NCBI RefSeq assembly: GCF_036621135.1
Contig: NZ_JAZIBG010000009.1
Coordinates: forward strand, 248,001 to 312,000
DNA: 64,000 nt
DNA from: Aquincola agrisoli
Lineage (GTDB): Bacteria; Pseudomonadota; Gammaproteobacteria; Burkholderiales; Burkholderiaceae_C
Reading direction: 5' to 3'
Below are positions 1 to 8,455 of this stretch, piece after piece. The notes under the pieces were generated by a model that had not been told where the DNA came from, made no database searches, and worked only from the letters and a program-made list of their open reading frames with translations. The first letter of the stretch is position 1. Every line of letters starts with the position of its first letter. Both the position numbers and the translations under genes were made by a program.

Positions 1-108
1 TCATAGGGTTTCGAAGAGAAAGTATGCCGGCGCCTCGCCTAGCGTTGTTGCGGATGGCCTACTTTCGGAAGCGCTGGTACGGTGCCGGTTTTGCAAGGAG
101 TCTGCGCC

Positions 109-873
109 ATGTCCCTCTTCTCGCTCGACGGCCAGGTGGCCGTCGTCACCGGCTCTTCGCGAGGCATCGGCAAGGCCATCGCCGAGCGCCTGGCCGAACA
201 GGGTGCACGGGTGGTGATCTCGTCGCGCAAGGCCGCGCCCTGCGACGAAGTGGCCGCCGCCATCAACGCGCGCCATGGCGAGGGCCGCGCCATCGCCATC
301 CCCGCCAACATCTCGTCGAAGCAGGACCTGCAGCACCTTGCGGACGAAACGCGCCGCCGGCTCGGGCCGATCGACACGCTGGTGTGCAACGCCGCCTCCA
401 ACCCCTACTACGGCCCGCTGGCGGGCATCGAGGACGACCAGTTCCGCAAGATCCTCGAGAACAACGTCATCGCCAACCACTGGCTGATCGGCTTCGTCGC
501 GCCTTCGATGATCGAGCGGCGGCGGGGCTCCGTCGTCATCGTCTCCTCGATCGGCGGGCTGCGGGGCTCGCCGGTGATCGGCGCCTACAACATCTCCAAG
601 GCGGCCGACTTCCAGCTCGCTCGCAACCTGGCGGTGGAGTACGGCCCGCACAACGTGCGCGTCAACTGCATCGCGCCGGGCCTGATCCGCACCGACTTCG
701 CCCGCGCGCTGTGGGAGGACGAGGCGATGCTGGCGCAGCGCATGTCGACCACGCCGCTGCGCCGCATCGGCGAGCCGGACGAGATCGCCGGCGCGGCGGT
801 GTTCCTGGCCTCGCCGGCCAGCGCCTACATGACGGGCCAGAGCATCGTGGTCGACGGCGGCGTGACCATCTGA
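109..873 (+). CDS. SDR-family NAD(P)-dependent oxidoreductase
   Basis: Short-chain dehydrogenase/reductase of 254 residues, the usual length for a classical SDR. The N-terminal cofactor-binding glycine motif TGSSRGIG sits in the first 20 residues. The NAG-equivalent is 'CNAAS', the catalytic Ser is in 'VSSIGG', and the YxxxK motif is 'YNISK'. The C-terminal half carries the typical 'RVNCIAPGLIRTDF' and 'YMTGQSIVVDGG' signatures. The ATG at 109 is chosen because AAGGAG lies 8 bases upstream; the in-frame GTG at 82 has no comparable site and would add nine non-conserved residues. The gene is convergent with the T6SS tssC gene and is probably unrelated to it. The substrate cannot be deduced; SDRs of this type often act on 3-oxoacyl or hydroxy-steroid/sugar substrates. 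Family assignment is secure, specific function is not. Confidence 0.93.
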   Translation: MSLFSLDGQVAVVTGSSRGIGKAIAERLAEQGARVVISSRKAAPCDEVAAAINARHGEGRAIAIPANISSKQDLQHLADETRRRLGPIDTLVCNAASNPYYGPLAGIEDDQFRKILENNVIANHWLIGFVAPSMIERRRGSVVIVSSIGGLRGSPVIGAYNISKAADFQLARNLAVEYGPHNVRVNCIAPGLIRTDFARALWEDEAMLAQRMSTTPLRRIGEPDEIAGAAVFLASPASAYMTGQSIVVDGGVTI

Positions 874-897
874 GCCGCAGCGCCGCCGGCGCGGCGG

Positions 898-2418
898 CTA
901 CTTCTTGTCCTTCGGCATCTGGGCCACCAGCGAGAGGTCGACGTCCATGCCCTCGATCTGGAAGTGTGGCATCACGAAGAGCTTGACGCGGAAGAAGCCG
1001 GGGTTGTCCTCGATGTCCTCGACCACGACGCGGGCGTCGCGCAGCGGGAACTGCGCACGCACCTCGTCGCTCGGGTCGTTCATCTCGGTGACCAGGCCGC
1101 GGATCCACTTGGTGAACTCGTGCTCGAGCAGCTTGCGGTCCTTGGTCATGCCGATGTTCTCGCGCTGCATCACCTTGAGGTAGTGCGCCAGCCGCGAGAT
1201 CAGCAGGATGTAGGGTAGCCGGCTGTTGGCCCGGCTGTTGGCCGTGGCCTCGGGCGTGTCGTACAGCGCGGGCTTCTGCGCCGAGTTGGCCGAGAAGAAG
1301 CAGGCGTAGTCGCGGTTCTTGTAGAACGACAGCGGCACGAAGCCGAGGTTGGCGAACTCGAACTCGCGTGTCTCCGGGATCAGCACCTCGGTCGGGATCT
1401 TCGCCTGCGCGCCGGTGCCCAGGTCGTACAGGTGGATCGGCAGGTCCTCGACCAGCCCGCCCGCGCGCGGCCCGCGGATCTGCACGCACCAGCCGTTGCG
1501 CACGTAGGAGCGCACCATGCCCGCGGCCATCGCGAACGCAGCGGACGTCCACAGGTAGCGGCGGTGGTCCGGTCCCTTCACTCCCTCCTCGTAGTTGAAG
1601 CTGCGCACCGGCACGGTCTGCGTGCCGTAGGGCAGGCGGGCCAGCACGCTGGGCAGCGTCAGGCCGACGTAGCGGGCGTCCTCCGTCTCGCGGAAGCTCT
1701 TCCACTTGGTGAACTCCACGCGGTCCATGTAGACGCCGATGTCCTGGATGCGCGCCACCTCGTCCATGCTCTCCTTGCCGAAGAAGGCGGCGCCGGCGGC
1801 CGCGAGGAAGGGGCAGTGCGAGGCCGCCGCGACCTTCGAGACCTGCCGCAGCAGCATCATGTCCTGCGGGCTGCGGTCGAACTCGTAGGCCGAGACCATC
1901 GCGGCGAAGGGCTCGCCGCCGGGCTGGTCGTACTCCTGCACGTAGGTGTGGTGGTAGAGGCCGCTCTGCACGATCTCCGGCGTGTCCTCGAAGTCCTGCC
2001 GCAGCGCCTCCTTGCCGATGTCGATCAGCTCGGTCTTCACGCTCTTGCGGTAGTCGCAGCGGTCGACCAGGTGGCGCAGGCCGCGCCAGGCCGACTCCAG
2101 CCTCTGGAAGTCGGGATGGTGCATGACCTCGTCGAGCTGCAGGCTGATCATCCCGTCGATGCGGGCGATGTGGAAATCCAGCAGCGCCTTGTCGACGTGG
2201 TCGACGTGCTGCGCCGACTTCTGGATCGACTCCAGCAGCACGTTCACCGCCACGGTCAGGCGGTCGTCGAGCGCGGTCTCGGCCAGCTTGTCGTTGTCGG
2301 TGAAGCCGTCGATGCCCGTGGCGTGGCGCACCGGCGTGAGGTTGACCTTGCGGAACAGGGATTCGTAGACGGTCTCGACCGGATCGGCCGTGGCCGCGGC
2401 GGTGGCTTGGGTGTTCAT
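898..2418 (-). CDS. tssC: T6SS contractile sheath large subunit TssC (VipB)
   Basis: The 506-residue product matches the TssC/VipB family: an acidic N-terminus, the conserved 'ESAWRGLRHLV' region and a C-terminal half rich in sheath-family signatures ('CHAP'-like 'SHCPFLAAAGAAFFG', 'WKSFRETEDARYVGL', 'FANLGFVPLSFYKN'). TssB and TssC polymerise into the cytoplasmic sheath that wraps the Hcp tube and drives firing. The ATG at 2418 (MNTQAT...) is preferred over an upstream GTG because GGAG lies 8 bases before it and the family begins here. It is the last gene of the minus-strand T6SS operon, 28 bases after tssB. Length and motifs are normal, so it should be functional. Confidence 0.97.
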   Translation of the reverse strand: MNTQATAAATADPVETVYESLFRKVNLTPVRHATGIDGFTDNDKLAETALDDRLTVAVNVLLESIQKSAQHVDHVDKALLDFHIARIDGMISLQLDEVMHHPDFQRLESAWRGLRHLVDRCDYRKSVKTELIDIGKEALRQDFEDTPEIVQSGLYHHTYVQEYDQPGGEPFAAMVSAYEFDRSPQDMMLLRQVSKVAAASHCPFLAAAGAAFFGKESMDEVARIQDIGVYMDRVEFTKWKSFRETEDARYVGLTLPSVLARLPYGTQTVPVRSFNYEEGVKGPDHRRYLWTSAAFAMAAGMVRSYVRNGWCVQIRGPRAGGLVEDLPIHLYDLGTGAQAKIPTEVLIPETREFEFANLGFVPLSFYKNRDYACFFSANSAQKPALYDTPEATANSRANSRLPYILLISRLAHYLKVMQRENIGMTKDRKLLEHEFTKWIRGLVTEMNDPSDEVRAQFPLRDARVVVEDIEDNPGFFRVKLFVMPHFQIEGMDVDLSLVAQMPKDKK

Positions 2419-2446
2419 GGACGGATGCTCCGGGGATCGTTGCGGT

Positions 2447-2959
2447 TCAGGCCTGGGGCGCATCGGTGCCGAGCGGCGCGATGGCGTCGAGGTCGCGCTT
2501 GAGGGCGGCGAGCGTCTTCTCGTCCTTCACCACCTTCTCCAGCTCCCGGCGCAGCGTGGCGTTGTCGAGCAGGTTGGACTTCAAGTCCTTCAGCAGGTTG
2601 CGGGTGGCCAGCAGCTTGGCCAGCTGCGGGATCTTCTTGGCCACCTGCTCGGGATGGAAGTCCTTCATGCTCGCAAAATCGAGCCGGATCGGCAGCTCCG
2701 AGCCGTCGCCGGCCACCGTGTCGGGCACGGCATACGACACGCCCGGCTGCAGGTCGCGCAGCACCGCATCGAAGTTGTTCTTGTTGACGTTGATCTTCTT
2801 GCGAGCCTGCACGGGGCCCTGCGTCCTGCCGTTGCTGAAGTCGCCGAGCACCAGCATCTTCAGCGGCAGCTCGACCTTCTTCTGGGCGCCGCCGGTGTGC
2901 ACGTCGAGCTTGATGTTGACGCGGGCGGCAGGGATTTCCGCCTGGAAACTGTGGGACAT
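2447..2959 (-). CDS. tssB: T6SS contractile sheath small subunit TssB (VipA)
   Basis: A 170-residue TssB/VipA protein. It shows the typical 'SFQAEIPAARVNIKLDV' start, the 'LPLKMLVLGDF' strand, the 'VNKNNFDAVL' region and the 'FHPEQVAKKIPQLAKLLATRNLLKDLKSN' helix that pairs with TssC in the sheath. The start is the ATG at 2959 (MSHSF), with an AGG-containing purine stretch upstream; the longer upstream extension has no family resemblance. It lies between tssG and tssC on the minus strand, the common B-C order. It acts in the cytoplasm as half of each sheath protomer, which is recycled by the ClpV ATPase encoded divergently. Confidence 0.97.
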   Translation of the reverse strand: MSHSFQAEIPAARVNIKLDVHTGGAQKKVELPLKMLVLGDFSNGRTQGPVQARKKINVNKNNFDAVLRDLQPGVSYAVPDTVAGDGSELPIRLDFASMKDFHPEQVAKKIPQLAKLLATRNLLKDLKSNLLDNATLRRELEKVVKDEKTLAALKRDLDAIAPLGTDAPQA

Positions 2960-3018
2960 GGTGGAGACCTTTCGGTTCGTGGTGCAGGCGCGGGTCGGCA
3001 CGCCGGCGGGAGGCGCGG

Positions 3019-4101
3019 TCAACCGGGAGGCGGACCGCCGGATGCGCCGGACAGCAGCGGCGCGGGCAGGGACAGCGGGGCAACGGGATCGAGCGGGGCG
3101 CGCGGCCCGGCGCGGCTGCCGCAGTCGTGCACCGTGATGCGCAGCCGGCCGGGCAGCGGGCCGCGCAGAGCGCTGGTCCAGCCCAGGCGCGGGCCGCCGC
3201 GCCGCAGCGCGGCGGGCGGCAGGCCGGCGGTGGACAGCAGCACGCAGAGATCAAAATCGACCGTGCGGCCAAGGTAGAGCCGGGCCAGCGCCACGACGTC
3301 GTCGAAGTCCCGGCCCCCCGGCAGGCAGGCGGCGACGCCGTCGGCCGCCAGCGGCCCGACGACGATGCGGACCTTGCCGGCCCGGTCCGGCATCCGGCGG
3401 CCGAGCACGGCGTCGTCGCCGATGCACGGCGCGCCTGCCGCGCCCCCGGCCCGCCGCAGCGGCAGCGGCTGCGCCAGCTCGATCCAGCGCGGCACCCATT
3501 GCTCGATGTGCACCGCGGTGCCACCCAGCCGCTGCGCGACCACGCCGCGCAGCCCCTCCGCGCTGCGCGAGCGCTGCGAGAACGGCCCGAGGTAGGCCAG
3601 CAGGTGGGCGGGCGGCAGCGGCGTGCCGGCTTGCGCACCGTCGAGCGCCAGGCCGGCCAGCCCCAGCAGGCTGCGCGACAGGCGGTCGCGGCCGCCCGGC
3701 TCGAAGCGCTGGGGATAGCGGTACTTCTTCCAGGCCTCGTAATGCAGCAGGTTCAGGCGGTGGTTGAAGATGTCGAGGAACCCGGCGAGCGCATCGGCCC
3801 CCGGTGCGCCGCGCGCGATGTCGTCGAGGAAGTAGCCGGGCAGCGGGGACTGCACCCCGTAGAGGCCGCCGAAGGTCACCCGCATCCGCGCCGGCTGCGA
3901 CGGCGAGGCGCCGGCCGGGTCGTAGGCGCTGACCTCGGCCGCCGGGAAGCGCAATGCGGGCTCGGGCAGCACCCGCAGCGGCGCCAGCGACAGGCGGCCC
4001 GCCAGCCCGGCCTGCCCGGGCGGCTGCAGGCGGCCCTCGATCAGCCGCATCAGCTGGAAGAAGTTGTAGCGCCAGAACGGCACGGCGGCCGGGCTGCTCA
4101 C
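3019..4101 (-). CDS. tssG: T6SS baseplate protein TssG
   Basis: The 360-residue product has the TssG N-terminal signature 'WRYNFFQLMRLIEG', followed by 'LRFPAAEV', 'FGGLYGVQSPLPGYFLDDI' and 'FLDIFNHRLNLLHYEAWKKYRY', all characteristic of the family. TssG joins TssF and TssE in the baseplate wedge that docks onto the membrane complex and nucleates the sheath. The start used is a GTG at 4101. The frame stays open upstream for about 25 codons, but without an ATG/GTG/TTG start, so a small 85-base gap to tssF remains. The C-terminus is proline/glycine-rich. Its position between tssF and tssB follows the usual F-G order. Confidence 0.95.
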   Translation of the reverse strand: MSSPAAVPFWRYNFFQLMRLIEGRLQPPGQAGLAGRLSLAPLRVLPEPALRFPAAEVSAYDPAGASPSQPARMRVTFGGLYGVQSPLPGYFLDDIARGAPGADALAGFLDIFNHRLNLLHYEAWKKYRYPQRFEPGGRDRLSRSLLGLAGLALDGAQAGTPLPPAHLLAYLGPFSQRSRSAEGLRGVVAQRLGGTAVHIEQWVPRWIELAQPLPLRRAGGAAGAPCIGDDAVLGRRMPDRAGKVRIVVGPLAADGVAACLPGGRDFDDVVALARLYLGRTVDFDLCVLLSTAGLPPAALRRGGPRLGWTSALRGPLPGRLRITVHDCGSRAGPRAPLDPVAPLSLPAPLLSGASGGPPPG

Positions 4102-4186
4102 GGCCGCGCCTCGCAGGCACTGTGCATCGTGCGGCCTCCGGCGGTGCAGGGCGCCATCCGGGCCTTCGAGGAGGGCACTGGACGGC

Positions 4187-5953
4187 TCACAGCGGGCTCA
4201 GCGCGCCGAAGTCGCAGCGCCACGACAGGCGCGTACCCGCCGGCTGCACCACCAGCGTCAGTTCGGCGAACGAGTTCACCGGCACGTAGAGCCTCAGGAA
4301 TTCACTGAGCAGGCCGCCGAACAGGTGCAGGTCGCCCTCGCCCGCGAAATGGCTGCCGAGCACGTCGACCTCGATCGCATGGCCGGCGACCACCGCACCG
4401 CGGCACGGGCGATGCACCGCGCGGCCGCGTGCGTCGACGATGCCCTCGATGCGCCGGCGGTTCGCGTCGAGCGGATTCCAGTCGTACAGCGCCAGCGTGC
4501 TGCGCAGCACCTCGGCATCGATCAGCGACAGGAAGCTCGGGATCAGGTGCGAGATGAGCCGCCAGTGGAAGCGGTCGTCGGTGGGCGGGTACTGCGGCAG
4601 CGTCGGCGCGGTGAGGTTGCGGCAGCCGGCGAGGTCCGGTGAACCGGCCACCAGCTCCGTGATGCCGGCGTCGCGCAGCGCCTTGCGCGGCAGCAGGCCG
4701 TTGGTGCCCGTCATGCGCACGGACAAGGTCTCGGCCGGCGGCTGGGCCGGGTCGATGCCGGCATGGCCGCCCAGCGCCAGCCACACCTCGTGCCGCCCCG
4801 ATGGGCTGCGGCGCGGACGGGCGTGGAAGTAGCGCTCCGGGCTGTCGCCGCGCGGCAGGCCGCCGCGGTGCTTGAAGGAGGAGAACGGCACGTAGGGCAG
4901 GCGCCGGCCGCTCGCGTGGTCGAAGGCCAGCACGTCGTCGACGCTGTAGGTCTCGACGTGGTCGGCCTCGCGCAGCATCGGCACGAGGCGGTATTCGTCG
5001 CGCGTGAAATCGACGCGGATGGGCTCGGCCTCGAGGTCGAACAGGTTGACGATCGGCGTGCAGTGCAGGCGGATGTTGTCGGCGTCGAACGGCAGGTCGG
5101 CCGGAAAGGCCTTGTCGAGCACCGCCTCGACCGTGAAGCGCGTGGTCTGCGCCGCGAAACCCAGCGCCTCCAGCCCGCACAGGTCGACGAACAGGAATTT
5201 CTCGCGGAAGGCGAAGTACTCCTGCAGCAGCTCGTAGCCGGCGAAGCTGGTGCTGGCGGACGGCCACAGCCGCTCGTCGGCGCCGAAGCCGACGGCGCGG
5301 AACCGGTGCGCGCCGTCCAGCTCGATGCGCCGGGCGGGGCCGTCGTCCGACCGCACGACCACGTGCCCCACGTGGTCCAGCAGGTGGCGGCGCAGCGCCA
5401 GCGCCACCGGCATGTCCGCATGGAGGTACAGCCGCAGCGTCTCCAGGCCGAGCTGGTTCCACGCCACCTGCGGCTCGATCTCGAAGCCCAGCGAAATCAC
5501 GCTGCGCCCGCCGCTGCTCACCCGCCCCTCGGCGCTCACCAGCCTGAGCGGCGCCAGCGCCACCGGCTGGGTGCTGCGGTACTGGCAGCGCACGCCGGCC
5601 GGCCCGACGGGGGCCGATCGCACGGCCAGGCCCCGGGGCAGCCGCTGCACCTGCCGCAGCACGAAGGGCTTGGGCTGCAGCTCCAGGATCGCCAGCGAGG
5701 GGATCGTGCGCACGTAGTGCGGCCACAGCAGGCCGACGACGCCTTCGGTCAGCTCCGGGAGGTCGTCGTCCAGGCGCTGGTGCAGGCGGGCGGCGAGGAA
5801 CGCGAAGCCTTCGAACAGCCGCTCCACATAAGGATCGGGCGGGCCGAACCGGTCGAGGTTCAGCGCCGCGGCGCGCTCGGGGTGGGCCTGCGCGAACTCC
5901 TTGCCGGCCTCCCGCAGGTAGCGCAGCTCGGCCTCGTAGTAGCGATCGATCAT
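4187..5953 (-). CDS. tssF: T6SS baseplate protein TssF
   Basis: TssF of 588 residues. The start 'MIDRYYEAELRYLREAGKEFA' with 'PYVERLFEGFAFLAARL' and 'LWPHYVRTIPSLAI' is diagnostic, as is the central 'FREKFLFVDLCGL'. TssF is the largest wedge component, arranged with TssG and TssE around the spike. The ATG at 5953 overlaps the tssE stop codon (ATGA), indicating translational coupling. Length is normal for the family. No frameshift is seen. Confidence 0.96.
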   Translation of the reverse strand: MIDRYYEAELRYLREAGKEFAQAHPERAAALNLDRFGPPDPYVERLFEGFAFLAARLHQRLDDDLPELTEGVVGLLWPHYVRTIPSLAILELQPKPFVLRQVQRLPRGLAVRSAPVGPAGVRCQYRSTQPVALAPLRLVSAEGRVSSGGRSVISLGFEIEPQVAWNQLGLETLRLYLHADMPVALALRRHLLDHVGHVVVRSDDGPARRIELDGAHRFRAVGFGADERLWPSASTSFAGYELLQEYFAFREKFLFVDLCGLEALGFAAQTTRFTVEAVLDKAFPADLPFDADNIRLHCTPIVNLFDLEAEPIRVDFTRDEYRLVPMLREADHVETYSVDDVLAFDHASGRRLPYVPFSSFKHRGGLPRGDSPERYFHARPRRSPSGRHEVWLALGGHAGIDPAQPPAETLSVRMTGTNGLLPRKALRDAGITELVAGSPDLAGCRNLTAPTLPQYPPTDDRFHWRLISHLIPSFLSLIDAEVLRSTLALYDWNPLDANRRRIEGIVDARGRAVHRPCRGAVVAGHAIEVDVLGSHFAGEGDLHLFGGLLSEFLRLYVPVNSFAELTLVVQPAGTRLSWRCDFGALSPL

Positions 5954-6387
5954 GCGCCGTCCCCTCCCGCGGCGGGCGGACGGGGCCGCAGGCGCAGCGC
6001 GCCCTCCTCGGCCAGCCAGCCGTCGATCTCCAGCCTGCCGCCGCCGCGCAGGCGGCACATGATGCGAAAGCCGGGCACGAACGGCCGGCCCGCGGCGGGC
6101 CGGTCGTGCACGGCAACCTCGCTCACCCGCGGCTCGTGGGCCGACACCGCGCGCACGATCGCGCTGCGCAGCTGCTCGCGCGAGACGGCCTGGTTGGCAT
6201 GGATCAGGCTCGTGTCCGGCAGCCCGTAGCCGGCTGCCGTGGCAAGCGCGCCTTCGCGGCAGTTCAGCAGGCGCTCGATGTGGTCCGCCACGCTCAGCGC
6301 GAGGTGCTGGCGCTCGGGCACCTCCTCGAGCAGGCGCCCGTCGGCGAAGCGGCCGGTCAGCAGCTCGTAGAGGCCCGCGCGGTTCAT
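5950..6387 (-). CDS. tssE: T6SS baseplate protein TssE (gp25-like)
   Basis: A 145-residue gp25-like baseplate protein. It contains the 'LYELLTGRF' start, 'SVADHIERLLNCREG', 'GYGLPDTSLIHANQ' and a C-terminal 'RLRGGGRLEIDGWL', typical of TssE. It acts in the wedge that initiates sheath assembly. The ATG at 6387 overlaps the stop of the preceding pseudo-lipase gene (ATGA), and its own stop overlaps the tssF start, so three consecutive genes are translationally coupled. Confidence 0.95.
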   Translation of the reverse strand: MNRAGLYELLTGRFADGRLLEEVPERQHLALSVADHIERLLNCREGALATAAGYGLPDTSLIHANQAVSREQLRSAIVRAVSAHEPRVSEVAVHDRPAAGRPFVPGFRIMCRLRGGGRLEIDGWLAEEGALRLRPRPPAAGGDGA

Positions 6388-7457
6388 GCCGGCCCCTCGA
6401 ACGGCGGGTACGCCGCCATGCCTGCCGCAGCCCGGCTCCATGCGCGCAGCGCCGCATCGCGCAGCAGGCCGTTGCAGGCTTGCGGGAGCGTGTCGGCGAG
6501 CAGCGCGGGCGCCGCTTCGGCCGCGGGCATGTGGGCGTTGCCTCCCAGGCACTCCGGCACGTCCGGCGCCAGCCCGGGATGGCCTGCCGCCATGGCCTGC
6601 CAGCGGCGCAGGCCGAACGACGCCACCGCGCCGCCCGGCGGCCGCGGCCCCGCCCCGCGCCGGCAGACCGGTACCCACGGCACGCCGGCGGCGGCCGGCA
6701 GCGGCGCCACCGCATCGAGCACGTAGACCGCCAGCACATGGCCGCCGGCGGCGCCATGCAGCGCCTGCTGCACCAGGGACTGGCCGGCGCCCTCGGCCAG
6801 CAGCACCAGGGCCGGGGCACCGGTGCGCTCCAGCAGGCGCGCGACATGCCAGCGCAGCCGCTCGACCGTGGCGGCGGAGAGCGACCGCCAGTCCCAGCCG
6901 AAGGCATGCGCGCTGATCGGCACGAGGGTGCTGTCGCCGGCCTGCAGGCGTTCGGCCAGCGGCCAGTAGGCCTGCAGCAGCGCCGTCCAGCCGCGGTCCT
7001 TCAGCGCCTGATAGCGCGCCTGCAGCGCAGCGCCCAGCGGCGGCAGCGCGCCGAGCCCGGCCGCCCTTGCCGACGCCGGCAAGCGATGGGCCGCCGCCAC
7101 GAGCGCGGCGCCCTGTGCACCGCAGGGATCGGCGCCATGGTCCGACAGCACCCGCACCGGCTGCCGCCATGGCTTCGCGGCCCCCTCGCCGCCGTCCGGC
7201 AGCGCGGCGGCATCCGGATCCCACAGCGCTGCGCCATCGTGCAGTGCAAGCCGGGTGGCCCCGACCCCCGGCACGAACAGCAGGGGCAGCGGCCGCGGCA
7301 CAGGCAAGGCCGCCCGCTCCCTCTGCAGGCGCTGCAGGCGGCGCGCGGCCCGCAGCTGCTCCGCGGGCGAAAGCACCCAGCAGCCCGGCAGGGCCTCGAC
7401 GCCCGACGCTGCCGGATCGCCCGGCACGGGCTCCATCGACGGTGCCGCCCAGGACAT
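6384..7457 (-). CDS. T6SS-cluster LCAT-like alpha/beta-hydrolase fold protein, nucleophile missing
   Basis: A 357-residue protein of unknown role, encoded inside the T6SS operon between a ketosynthase-like gene and tssE and coupled to both by overlapping stop/start codons. Residues 58-70 ('PLLFVPGVGATRL') followed by 'LWD' resemble the oxyanion region of lecithin:cholesterol acyltransferase-type lipases. 'FGWDWR' near residue 186 resembles their conserved 'YDWR'. Where these enzymes carry the nucleophile elbow GHSMGG, this protein reads 'LLAEGAGQSL' (219-228), so the catalytic serine is absent. No signal peptide or membrane segment is evident, so a cytoplasmic role is likely. Inference: a catalytically dead hydrolase fold used as a structural, adaptor or regulatory part. 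The fold call is by eye only and is moderate in certainty. Confidence 0.6.
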   Translation of the reverse strand: MSWAAPSMEPVPGDPAASGVEALPGCWVLSPAEQLRAARRLQRLQRERAALPVPRPLPLLFVPGVGATRLALHDGAALWDPDAAALPDGGEGAAKPWRQPVRVLSDHGADPCGAQGAALVAAAHRLPASARAAGLGALPPLGAALQARYQALKDRGWTALLQAYWPLAERLQAGDSTLVPISAHAFGWDWRSLSAATVERLRWHVARLLERTGAPALVLLAEGAGQSLVQQALHGAAGGHVLAVYVLDAVAPLPAAAGVPWVPVCRRGAGPRPPGGAVASFGLRRWQAMAAGHPGLAPDVPECLGGNAHMPAAEAAPALLADTLPQACNGLLRDAALRAWSRAAAGMAAYPPFEGPA

Positions 7458-8455
7458 CAGGCGGCCTCCCGCAGCGCCACGCTGGTGGCACGCCAAAGCG
7501 AGCGCGAGCTCGCCAGCGCCGCGCCCTTGACCGGTGGTTTGGACTGGCACAGCAGCAGCAGGTCCAGCAGCGTCGCGGCATGGCCCAGGTAGCCCAGCAC
7601 GGCACTGTCGGCCACCGCCTGCAGCGGATCGAGGTGCGGCCAGTTGCGGGCACGCACGAAGCCCTCCTCGCGCGCCAGCCCCATGTGCGACGCATGAGCG
7701 CCCCGTGTCACCCGCTGCACCTCGGCCGGTTCGCAGCGCGCGGCCTGGCAGGCGGCGAGCACCGCGTGGCTCCAGGCGCTGCCCAGGTGGATGTCGGCGA
7801 CATGGCGGTCGAGCCGCTCGTCGGCGGTGGCCAGCCAGAGCGGCGTGCCCTCGTCGCGCTTGAGCCACAGCAGCACCGCGGCTTCGCCAGGCACCACGCC
7901 GGCGGAGGACGGCGTGGCCAGCTGGTCGAGCGTGTCCAGCCACTGCAGCGGCCCGAGCGCCACCCAGCTCTCCGCCGCCAGCACGATGGCCTCGGCCTGC
8001 GGCGCTGCACCTGCGAGGAAGGCTTGCGCGGCCTGCAGCGCCTGCAGCGTGCCGGCATGGAAACCAACCGCCGGCGCGCCTCTTTCCGAGCCGCACCAGG
8101 CCAGCCACGCCGCCGCCGCGGCCAGGCCCGCCTCCGGCCACACGGGCGTCGCTTCCGGCATCACGACGAAGAGCCGCGCGGGGCGCCAGCGGTGCGGCGC
8201 CCCGCCGCTGGCCGCGGCCAGGTCGGCCGCCGCGCCGGCCACCAGCCGGCTGATGCGTTCGAGCGGCGCCAGGCCGCTGGCCAGCGCCAGCCGCGCAGCG
8301 ACCGCCGCGCCGGCCGCATCGTGCTCGCCGCAGAGCGGCAGGGGCAGCGGCGGTGCCTCGGGCGCCAGGGCGAGCGACGTGGCCTCGACACCGCCGGCGG
8401 CGGTGCACGCGCCGCCTCCCGCGACGCGGCAATGCAGGGGTGGCACGCGGTTCAC
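7457..8455 (-). CDS. T6SS-cluster ketosynthase/thiolase-fold protein lacking the active-site Cys
   Basis: A 332-residue protein starting with GTG at 8455, which overlaps the tssM stop (GTGA); its own stop overlaps the start of the next gene. Several stretches recall beta-ketoacyl synthases: 'AEAIVLAAESWVALGPL', 'VPGEAAVLLWLKR' near 188-200 (the PGEAA turn) and a C-terminal 'DSAVLGYLGHAATLLDLLLL', like the 'GHxxGAA' helix. The region that should carry the catalytic Cys reads 'VGFHAGTLQALQAA' (130-143), without cysteine. Inference: a non-catalytic thiolase-fold protein. Tight coupling with core T6SS genes suggests an accessory function in the apparatus rather than lipid synthesis. No exact family was recognised. 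Confidence 0.6.
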   Translation of the reverse strand: MNRVPPLHCRVAGGGACTAAGGVEATSLALAPEAPPLPLPLCGEHDAAGAAVAARLALASGLAPLERISRLVAGAAADLAAASGGAPHRWRPARLFVVMPEATPVWPEAGLAAAAAWLAWCGSERGAPAVGFHAGTLQALQAAQAFLAGAAPQAEAIVLAAESWVALGPLQWLDTLDQLATPSSAGVVPGEAAVLLWLKRDEGTPLWLATADERLDRHVADIHLGSAWSHAVLAACQAARCEPAEVQRVTRGAHASHMGLAREEGFVRARNWPHLDPLQAVADSAVLGYLGHAATLLDLLLLCQSKPPVKGAALASSRSLWRATSVALREAA

